12,640 nucleotides of DNA from Hepatocystis sp. ex Piliocolobus tephrosceles. Taxonomy: Eukaryota > Apicomplexa > Aconoidasida > Haemosporida > Plasmodiidae. The notes under the pieces are model-generated. The model had not been told where the DNA came from, searched no databases, and saw nothing but the letters and a program-made list of their open reading frames with translations. Position numbers and translations under genes: made by a program. Positions within the stretch are counted from its first letter, which is position 1. The number at the start of each line of letters is the position of its first letter. Below, one piece after another: positions 1 through 9,109 of the stretch. The stretch covers positions 1 to 12,640 of the forward strand of contig CABPSV020000596.1 in assembly GCA_902459845.2 (NCBI GenBank), written 5' to 3'.

Positions 1-2640
1 TTTATGTGTTTACCTGTTTATTCACATGAACCTTTACTCATGCTTTTACTTACCACGCAGGACCTACTGAATAACATCTTCGAAAATGTCGAACGGGACA
101 ACATACAAAACAAAGATGTAATATATGTCTACTATTTAATAACAAAACTAAGAAAATATGCTATCGAGCAAAGTAAAAATTTAAATTTATATAAAATGAT
201 GAACACTGTGATTAGGTATATGAACACAATAGTTAATGTATCGGAAGAAATAAATAATGTCTTTTCTTTTTTTGTTATATTCTTTGAAAATTTAGAAATA
301 TATGCTCAAACAGATATATTTAACATAATTATTGTATTACAAAAGCTATCATTTTATGTAAAATCATCATTAAAAAGATATTTTGATAAAAATTTGCATT
401 GTTTAACCGATGAATATAAAAAGAATGATGTTATTTCCACGTCCTTAAAATTTGAAAATTGGTTTTTTTATTTCATATTAAATTTAATTTTATATTGTAA
501 AAAATATAATCAAATCAAAAATATAAATATTTTATCATCTTCAGTACCATTAATACAATTATTAGTCTATTCTATACAATTTACTAATAATGATTTCAAA
601 AGCTTAGCAATTTTTATACTATCATTACTTATTTTACCTTATCCCCAAGCACATAAAACGATATCACCGCTTCTTATGATATTATCAACGTCTTTCGACA
701 AATGTTCCGAAGATATATTACTATCTTCTGTGTCCACACAATCGCTTGGTAGTATTAATAGTTATGATAATTATAACAGCAGTGACATTAATATAAATAA
801 TAACACTAACAGCAAAAGTGATAATGAATACGGTACAACTGATGAAGACAATATTAGGAAAAAATATGTAATTAGAAAAAACTTGTTTTATCCTTTAATC
901 ACTAGTAAACACGTGAATTTAAGAGTATCAGCTTTGTCGCTTCTATTGAGTTTGCTACTAACAAATGTAATGCTCATTTAAGTGTGCACTTAAATATATA
1001 TATATATATATACGATTATGTCATGTATGCGCTCTTATGTTCTAATTTGTGTTCTATTTTTTACGTTTGATACACATTTAACGTCCTCTTAATTATTAAA
1101 ATTTATTACGACTACTACCATAAATAATAGTACTACTAATATTGACTTTTCTCGTTTTTTCTTTTTTTGGTAGGATGTCGTTTTTTTAGACGAAGAAGTA
1201 TTTGATTTTTTTGTTATCCTAATTAATTGCTCCTTTTTAAGCGTAAAAAAAAAAAAAAAAAAAAAAAAATTGTAACACTTCTTGTTAATAGTGCAACCAA
1301 AAATATATACATATATATGTGAAATGTTAGCTATATATGCATAACTATACATACATACATATAAATATATATATATATATAAATATATAGGAATGGAATG
1401 ATCCCCCAAATGATTTACTATTCGCCATTATTAACGTTTCATTACTTTCTACAGTTTTGAATTTAAAAATTAAATCGTTTTGCTTTAATTTTATATACTC
1501 TTTTCGACCATTTTTTTTGAGAAATGTGTTACCTTTAAATAAAAACGAGAAAATAATAATTCACAAATTATTTTTTATGTTATTAGTAAGCATGAACCAA
1601 CAAACGAACACAAGCAAGCGTATAAATACTCACTTAAATGTATTTGTAGCTATAACATTTTATTGACATACACTAATTTAATGAATTTTATTTTTTTTTA
1701 TTTTTTTTTTATTTTTAGATTGTCAAAATAAAACCATTATGGTTTGATTTAAAAAATTTCAGCGGAAAAGTAATGATAATATTAATTTTGACATTAACAT
1801 AAATTGTATAAAGAGAAAATCCGTCTTTATATGTATTTACTTTATATTTATTTACTTTATATGTTTTTATATGGTCATGTTTATATGTGCTTATATAAAC
1901 ATATCTACATAGGCATGTTTATGTGTATATTTTTGCATATTTCTTTTGGGTTAGATTTTAAAAATTTTGATTAACGTTGTCACAAAAAAGGACTTAGATC
2001 TCATGACATTTAATTGTATATCCTCTCTTGCTTATGAAGTAATTTTATAATAGCATAATGTATTATCATTGCTCCATTTTTAAGTTTATGCATGTATATA
2101 TATATTGTTAATGTTTTTGCTTAGATCATCCTAATTTTAACTTATTTTTGCTTTGTATGCTTTTTTTCTTTATTAGGTTTTTATTAAAAATAAAAATGAA
2201 AACAATATGAGCAATAACAACAGTGATGGTAAGAATAAAAATGATTAAATTTAACAACATTGTTAAGCATGATCAAACGATAAAATGAAAGAATAAAAAA
2301 AGTTATAAAACAAATTAAAAAATATACAGCAGAACACATTTACTTTAACATTTTCCTTTTGTTCATAAGCAAACAAAAATGTTATAGAAAATTTAGAAGA
2401 ATACTTACAAACGTATAAAAAAAATGTAAAAACTAATGATGATGACATTTATCAAATCACATCTTTTAACAAATTTAAAGGTACAAAACAAAGTGAAGCC
2501 GAACTATAACATTTAACTTATACCAAGTTAAAAATGTCTTTTTATTTTTTTTTTTTTTTTTATATATTATAGGTGAACATATTAACTATGATGTAATTTT
2601 GGCTATTTTAAATACGACAAGGTTATTGTTGTATAAATAA
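1..2640 (+). CDS. 3' part of an eight-exon gene, hydrophobic helical (possibly alpha-solenoid) protein, unknown function
   Basis: I do not recognise this protein. Exons read as 1-966 (open at the window edge), 1174-1242, 1391-1585, 1719-1769, 1955-2038, 2177-2228, 2370-2480 and 2573-2640, ending in TAA. Every donor is GT and every acceptor AG, and the phases join without a stop to give 531 residues. The apparent stop at 979-981 lies in intron 1, because the donor is GTAATG at 967. The visible protein is Leu/Ile/Phe rich with many amphipathic helices, such as HVNLRVSALSLLLSLLL near residues 303-319, which suggests HEAT/ARM-like packing (inference only). One Ser/Asn/Asp-rich insertion, near residues 248-285, is typical of Plasmodium. 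Bases 1-60 end in a pyrimidine-rich stretch and CAG, so they may be the end of an intron, with the true exon starting at 61. In that case the ATG at 4 is not a start. The gene converges with the - strand gene ending at 3160. Confidence 0.8.
977..994. repeat. short inverted repeat in intron 1
   Basis: Two perfect 8-base arms (TTTAAGTG and CACTTAAA) flank a 2-base spacer just inside intron 1 of the first gene. The centre contains GTGCAC at 984-989. That matches the core motif reported for the Plasmodium AP2-I factor, but its position inside an intron makes a promoter role doubtful. Confidence 0.6.
1877..1902. repeat. perfect 10-bp stem hairpin in intron 4
   Basis: The arms ATGTTTATAT (1877-1886) and ATATAAACAT (1893-1902) are exact reverse complements around a 6-base loop. 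They lie in the intron at 1770-1954. This may be chance in A/T-rich DNA, although a perfect 10-base stem with a short loop is better than most here. Confidence 0.55.
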
Positions 2641-2785
2641 AATTAAATACAAAAAAGAAAAAACATAAATAAATTAAATAGTAATAATATTAGTAATATA
2701 TTACTACTACTAGTAGTATATTTAATCATAATAACTAAACGTATAATGCATCTTTAAAAAAAAAAAAGTAAAGTGGTGTAAGACA

Positions 2786-2845
2786 ATGCAAGGTTATGCG
2801 AGATTATACGAGGTAATGCAAAATAATGCAAGGAAATACAAGGTA
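2786..2845. repeat. degenerate 10-bp tandem repeat, six units
   Basis: Six consecutive 10-base units follow the pattern ATRCRARRTW: atgcaaggtt, atgcgagatt, atacgaggta, atgcaaaata, atgcaaggaa, atacaaggta. They are purine-rich on the + strand and contain more G than the surrounding DNA. They lie 146 bases after the stop codon of the + strand gene, so they are probably in its 3' UTR. Confidence 0.75.
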
Positions 2846-2886
2846 ACTTAGCATAAAATATTTATAATAACATGGATTAATAAAAT

Positions 2887-3060
2887 GTTTATTTGTTTTT
2901 GTTTTATTTTGTTTGTTTTATTTTGTTTGTTTTATTTTGTTTGTTTTATTTTGTTTGTTTTATTTTGTTTGTTTTATTTTGTTTGTTTTATTTTGTTTGT
3001 TTTACATTTTTTGTTTTATATTTTTTGTTTTATACTTTTTGTTTTATATTTTTTGTTTTT
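2887..3060. repeat. 14-bp minisatellite, about 12 units
   Basis: The unit is gttttattttgttt. Seven exact copies run from 2901 to 2998. They are preceded by one variant copy (2887-2900) and followed by variants at 2999, 3013, 3027 and 3041 that keep the 14-base step exactly but carry substitutions (for example gttttatatttttt). The + strand is almost only T and G, giving a strong strand asymmetry. Because 14 is not a multiple of three, all three frames stay open through it and give false Phe/Leu/Cys peptides. Confidence 0.9.
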
Positions 3061-3159
3061 TTTTTCCCTATTATTGGTAAAGGTTGAACATGTTAAAAAA
3101 AATTAAAAACATAATATATTTATTTGTGAATACGTACACATAAATATTAGTGCATATAA

Positions 3160-3617
3160 TTAGCTGTCATTTATATTGTTGTACATGTCTGTATTAAACT
3201 CGTCAATGTTTTCTTCAAACTTTCTTTTACAAGATATAACTTTTTGATATACTATTATAAGAATGAATAGTAATATTAAATTGATTAATCTGTTAAAAAA
3301 AATCCAATTAAATTGAACTTAATAAAGTGAAACAAAACCAAATCGAACAAAACAAAATCGAACAATACAAAATTGAATAAACAAAAATTGAATAAACAAA
3401 AATTGAATTAAACAAACAAATTGACAACTATTACATAATTATGATTAACAAGTAGTAAACTTACTGAGCATATAGAATGGAAACATTCTCAAGTTCATCA
3501 TCATCATAATACAAAGAACCGTAAAAAAGTATTAAAAAAAATTCAAAGAAACGAAAATTTATTAATAATTTGCTAAGTCTTACAATTCTTTCATTACTAT
3601 AATTCCTATACAAGAAG

Positions 3618-3650
<33 letters not shown>

Positions 3651-4132
3651 ATAACCATATGGTGCTATAAATGTACATAAATTAAGTAGAATTTTTTTTT
3701 TATTATAAGTCAATTCACATCTGTACACACATCATACATAAATACATTTCCTGCTTTTCACCTATTTGTTGAATGTAATATTATAGATAAAGGAGAAACC
3801 AAAATTGATGATATACCAATAATTATATTTTTAAAAATATGCATATCAAAGGCAATACATACGCATATTGTCACAACCTAAATAAAAAAAAAAAAAATAT
3901 ATATATATATATATATAAGTATGTACATATATAAATGCGTATATATATAAGCGTGTACACATCTGAAGTTCACAAAGGTTTATAATTTTCATTTATTTGT
4001 TTTAAGTACCTGGGAGAAAATAAAAACGAATATTTTAAAAGGGTTAACGTCATACGTTTCTATGATAAACAGAAACGTTATTACTCTTATTTGTGAGTCG
4101 ATTAGGTAAAATAAAAATATATAAACTGAATA

Positions 4133-4169
<37 letters not shown>

Positions 4170-4424
4170 CTTATATAGATACACATACACTCATGTACAC
4201 ATGTACGCAGTTCAATTAAAATGTTGTTTTTTTATTCATACGAAGATATTTTTTTGTTTTGCTATCAAACAACTTCTGTAACGGATATGTTCTAAATGTA
4301 TTTTGTATGTTTAATACAATGGATATTGTAAAAATTATTGCAATTGATAAAGAACAAAATATTCCTCTTATAAAATTTAATATTATTAAAGATTTATCAT
4401 TGTAGGTATAATCTAATGAACCTT

Positions 4425-4456
<32 letters not shown>

Positions 4457-4976
4457 GTATATACATACATATATGTGTACATATATTGATTCGATTTAAT
4501 TGTTAACTGTATGAGCTTTGTAATATGCAAATCAATGTGGCTAAGCCAGTGATTTGACAAAATATTGCTATGAAGACATGTATGTGTCTGTTTTTATGTC
4601 TTTCTGTACATGTATTAAATAATTAACAAACATAAAAGTATTAGTATATTATCATACAACATGCATATTAAAAATACTGAGTAACAATTTTTTTTTTTAT
4701 TATTACTTTTTATAAAAACACTGTCATATTGATATATAAAAACATCATAACAAATGTATAGAAAAGGAAAATGCGAAAGGGCAACAGACATAAAATGGTA
4801 CTCTTGGATTTCTTCTGATAAGAATAGCTTGTTATAGTTTTGGTAGCACTATAAAAAAATATATATGTATAAATATATACACGTGCTTTTATATGTTTCT
4901 ATATATCTGCGATTATGTATACGTATTTGTTCATGAAATTACTTAAAAAGTTATAATTGATATTTTAAATTATCAA

Positions 4977-5033
<57 letters not shown>

Positions 5034-5481
5034 GTTTTCCTATTTTTGATTACTTGTTTATATAAATGAATTCCAAACAATGAGGAAACAGAAAAGACGT
5101 ATTTCTTGTCATATACATTTAAGATTGCTAGGTATGACCATAAACATGTTTGTGTTAAAAGAAATAGAAAAGCAGTTATATTATATGAGCTGAAAATCAT
5201 AAAAGAAAAGAGAAAAAAAAGTTATTTTTATAAAAAATAAACTAGTTTATATATCACTAACGTTGCTAACATATATCATTCTTATTATTGTTATCATTAT
5301 ATACATTTTTTTGCTTTTACCAAATGAAAAACTTTATAGCTAATATAAAAGTAAACAATAAATTTATTATATTAAGTATAACAATTAATGAAATTATAAA
5401 TTTATTTATTTTAGCATGCTCTTTTTTTGCGCTCGTTTCCAATGTGTTATCACTGTGTATGTTACTTTTTACAATAAACAT
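3160..5481 (-). CDS. polytopic membrane protein, 373 aa, eight exons; possibly XK-related (XKR)-like
   Basis: Exons on the complement are 5321-5481, 5054-5189, 4707-4848, 4242-4421, 4010-4125, 3762-3877, 3465-3605 and 3160-3289. Lengths sum to 1122 bases, and all phases (2,0,1,1,0,2,2) join cleanly to a TAA stop. The start is the first in-frame ATG after a stop; no ATG lies upstream in that frame. Hydrophobic helices fall near residues 28-53, 57-77, 84-97, 118-138, 158-185, 205-228, 234-255, 259-280, 297-316 and 327-346, and the C-terminal tail is charged. In XKR proteins a pair of N-terminal helices is followed by a helix with a conserved Pro, a helix ending in an Arg-Pro region, and a late Glu-bearing helix. 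Similar features here are Pro127, R190-T-Y-P193 and Glu305. This is family-level recall, not an alignment. A MtN3/SWEET-like or unrelated transporter is also possible. It is probably a membrane carrier or scramblase-like protein, location unknown. Confidence 0.85.
3325..3425. repeat. degenerate A-rich repeat in the last intron of the membrane-protein gene
   Basis: Variants of aaacaaaaattgaat recur about every 14-16 bases, with the clearest copies at about 3369-3415. They occupy much of the intron at 3290-3464 of the - strand gene. On the coding strand this is T-rich and precedes the final acceptor, so it may add to the pyrimidine tract. Confidence 0.55.
4141..4169. repeat. (AT)n microsatellite in an intron
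   Basis: An uninterrupted alternating A/T run sits within the intron at 4126-4241 of the - strand membrane-protein gene, a few bases before the acceptor on the coding strand. It is a simple repeat. Confidence 0.85.
4985..5032. repeat. T48 homopolymer in intron 2 of the membrane-protein gene
   Basis: There are 48 consecutive T on the + strand, which is A48 in the sense of the gene. The run lies in the intron at 4849-5053, beginning about 20 bases after the donor. The length equals that of three A runs near 12.2-12.3 kb. Confidence 0.9.
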
Positions 5482-7875
5482 TTTACTTAAAAAAAAATTA
5501 AAATAATAAATTGTGTCATAGGGGCCCTTTTATGTTTTTTCTTTCCTGTATATTTATTGTATCTATTTATTCACCTAAATAGTAAGTTGTATATATGTGT
5601 TTACAATAGTAATGATAAGATATACTAAGCTGTATTAATTAATGAATTAACAATAAAAAAAAAAAAAAAAAAGGAGAATATAAAAACAAAAATTGCATAA
5701 AAGTTTTTAGTAAAAAAATATTGTCTTTTAATAGCTAGTTTTTGTTCATTTTTTAATTTTTGTTATAGCTTTGTAAGTAATTCCGATAACATAAAAAAAA
5801 AATTACTCTTGTGAATTAAAATAAAATAATGTTAACATGTATATATATACATATATATGTACATTATCGCGTGTGATAAACTTTCTACATATTTTCGAAT
5901 TTCATTATATATATAATTTTTTTTTTTTTTAGAATGAAAACAAAAAAATAAAAAATAAAATAAAAAAAAAAAAAACAAATACAAAAAAGCGAATACGAGG
6001 GTTTGAAATGTTAATCTTTAATATGAAAACATAAAAAAAAAAATAAAAAAAATAAAAATGACAATTTTTAGCGAAGCATGGAAAACATAAATTTAAATTC
6101 AACTATAAAAAGTTAAATAAATAGTTGATTATATTTATATGATGACAACGTTATATATGTCAAGGTACTAGAAAAATTATAATTATGAATAAGTTATATT
6201 TTTATAAATATATAATTATACATGCAAATATATATGAATAAAAGTGCAAATATATTAACTAATAAAAAATTTTCAGGAAAAAACGTTTTTTATGTAATAA
6301 ATAGATAACATTTTTGTTCGTATAATATGCATATATATTATGCATTTAAAATTGTACATATATATGCATATACATAAAAAAATATATATATACGTATAAA
6401 TATATTACAATAACGTAAATACAGGTAAATATATAACATTTTTCTCTTTCTCCTCGTAGTTTTAATTTTTTTTTTTTTTTTCCCTTTTTATATATTTAAA
6501 AAAGTTGTGTTATTCACATATAAAAAACATCACAAAAAGATAGCCATCACTGCACAGATATAACTTTTTTTTTATTTTTTTTTATTTTGAATTTATTAAT
6601 GTAAATTAATATAAAAGCTTACCTAATTATTATTAGCAATGTTCTACACATATTATCAATTTATGTAAATATATAGAATTGTTTTATCATGCACTATAAA
6701 ATTTGATAAACATATTAAAAATAAAAAACAAATTAAATATATTAAGATAAAAAAAAATAAAAGCAAAATTGTTTTATTTGTAAAACCCATTAGCTATTAT
6801 ATAGAGTGTAGTAGTAAATATATATTAAATTTTTTTCTAAAAATGTAGGGCAATTATTATACCTATATAGCCAATAATGTATGCATACATATGTTTGATT
6901 GTGTGTACGTTGATTGGTATGTAGAACATTATAAAAGCACAATTTCATTATTTTTACTTATTTCCATAACATAATAATCACTTGTATTAATAATTTGTTT
7001 TTCGCATTATATTCTTAGAGTCAATACTTATCAATAAACTAAAGGCGCATATATATAGTTAAATTGTATCAATAAATAAAATTTACACGCTAAGTTAAGC
7101 AAATAGCTATAAAATACCTTATGCCCCAATTTTTCTTTTTCCTTTTTTTTTATAATATATATATATATATATATATATAATTTGTTTAACTGTTGGTCAA
7201 CCTTTGAATGTTTTAAATATGTCATAAATTTATCTAGACATTTTTTACAACTTCTTTTTTAAATTTATCGATGATAAAAAAAAAAAAAAAAAAAAAAAAA
7301 ACTGGTTTTATTTAATTTTTATTATTTATCCATACATACAAGTGTTATTTTTTCATAATGATGAATTAAAAATAGTTTTAATAAATTAATAATTATAACA
7401 TAAAGTGGAAAAATTACAAATACGAATTTAGATTAATTCACATCAATTAAGAAAAAAAAAAATATTAATTTTTTAACTAAGTAATAAGAAAACATATAAT
7501 ATGGAAAAAATACATCAATAATTTTTTTCCATCTTACTAAAAAAAGTAAAAAAAAAAAAAATGAAGACAAAAAAAACCTTTACCCTGTAAATATTATATA
7601 CATATCAACATGATTGAGGTTATAATCATCAGCATATTAACAAATTTATGTATATATATAAATAAAGATATAAAGATATAAAGATGGTTAAAAGAGGAAA
7701 GTAACTTAATGCAACATAAACTTTAAAACCATTAATAAATACAGATTTTAAAATATATAAAAAGAAAAAAAAAAGAAATCTATAAAGCCTAAAAATATTA
7801 TCGTAAAATATATATGTATATGTGTATAATATCTTAATTAAATGTGCATTAATTAATTATTTTTGAAAAATCATA
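5482..7875. other. 2.4 kb A/T-rich intergenic region
   Basis: This separates the 5' end of the membrane-protein gene from the 3' end of the rhomboid gene, both on the - strand. It should hold the promoter and 5' UTR of the former and the 3' UTR of the latter. I found no exon chain or RNA gene. It contains many A/T homopolymers (for example A26 at 7276-7301), (TA)n at about 7155-7179, three near-copies of ataaagat at about 7660-7690, and one compact G/C patch (GGGGCCC at 5521-5527), 40 bases upstream of the start codon. Short open frames at 7031-7225 (-) and 6058-6090 (+) have no coding character. Confidence 0.7.
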
Positions 7876-8031
7876 TTAACATATATATGCATGTTTCATG
7901 GAAATAAAAATAGATGTGGCTAGACTCAATACCAAAAAAAGTGAACATAATATTTTAATTAACAAACTGTGCTTTATAAAGTATTTCAGTTGGTTCCCTT
8001 TTAAAATTGTACCAATTACAAATCCTATAAA

Positions 8032-8071
<40 letters not shown>

Positions 8072-9067
8072 TATAAATAAATCCATATATATACATGTGT
8101 ATATATAAATGTGTATATGCTAAATGCTGCGTAAAATAAATAAATGATTAAAGTTATTACCTCCCGTGAAACCAAAAAAATGACTATAAATATTAATGCT
8201 GGTGGTATTTAAGGTATATTTAAGAAAAAGTAACAAAAGAAAAAAACAAAATAAATGTACACTAATACCAATTTTATCTACATTAAAATTAGTCATTAGT
8301 ATAACTTCAGAAAAAAACATGCCAATAATTCCTGCTGAACTAGAACTACTTTCTGTTGTTGATAAGCAGTACGTTAAAGGGAAAGATAATACTATTCCAT
8401 ATATACCTAAAAAAAAGAAAATGCGTATACATTTGTGTATATTATATATATATATATATATATATCCACAGTTGTATATAAGCATATACATGTGATCAAT
8501 TTCATTTAACAGAATTTGACATTTATTTTTTTTTAAAGCATAAATAATGTCTATTTTTTATCTTATTTTTTTTTGTTTTTTTCAACATCCTTTCGTTTTC
8601 TTATTTTTACCTGTAAATATATACACTAAAAAAATAATACATGTTCCATATATATATTCCAATAAAAACCCGATGGTTAGTTGGACATATGTATTTGCAC
8701 AAATGTGATTAAAATTGGAATGTAAAAAAAGTGCTGTGAATAGACGATAAAATTCCCTTTTTTTCAAAATGTTATGTGGGTAATTGCTTCCAAAATTATT
8801 TAATGAGTCATCTATAAAAAGAATAACAAAAAAAAGAAGTTACGAAATGAAAAAAACAAATAAGTCAGCAAAAAGAAAAAACAAAAAAAGGAAAACATAA
8901 CATGTTTATTAATACGCAAACATATGAAATATTCAGTTTTATAAACTTAAAATAGCGCTTTATAAAACTCAAATGATTGTTGGTAAAAAAGTTTAAATGT
9001 GATAAATGTAAACAAGATTAATGTATGTATGATCAATACATGAAATGAATATATATTAGCATTTGCG

Positions 9068-9109
<42 letters not shown>

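Larger units (their letters stand above)
2641..3159. other. convergent intergenic region, 3' ends of two genes
   Basis: This lies between the stop of the + strand gene and the stop of the - strand gene, so it should hold both 3' UTRs and polyadenylation sites. I see no gene. About half of it is tandem repeat, described separately at 2786-2845 and 2887-3060. Short open frames through the second repeat, rich in Phe, Leu and Cys, are products of the repeat and not genes. Confidence 0.75.

Noticed and set aside
979..981. In-frame TAA as the true end of the first + strand gene
   Set aside because: A good donor (GTAATG) precedes it at 967, and seven further exons join in phase to a later stop at 2640.
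1089..1409. 106-residue open frame on the - strand
   Set aside because: It overlaps + strand exons 2 and 3 and introns, and its composition comes from poly(A/T) and TA repeats.
2125..2176. Earlier acceptor (TTAG at 2121-2124) for intron 5 of the + strand gene
   Set aside because: It would add 52 bases, break the frame and reach a stop soon after.
2885..3106. Open frames of 64-73 residues rich in Phe, Leu and Cys on the + strand
   Set aside because: They are translations of the 14-bp minisatellite in two frames and have no coding character.
5288..5506. 72-residue open frame on the + strand
   Set aside because: It is the antisense of exon 1 of the - strand membrane-protein gene, whose splice phases fit.
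5521..5527. Plasmodium heat-shock G-box
   Set aside because: The reported G-box needs a purine two bases before GGGG and an A-rich tail. Here that base is T and the following bases are CCCTTTT.
7031..7225. 64-residue open frame on the - strand as an extra exon
   Set aside because: It runs through a (TA)n tract, has no partner exons in phase, and the rhomboid gene already ends cleanly at 7876.
8199..8268. Possible 70-base intron in rhomboid exon 3 with plausible GT and AG sites
   Set aside because: Its removal shifts the frame and deletes the fifth helix region and His665. Reading straight through gives a complete rhomboid domain that joins in phase to the last exon.
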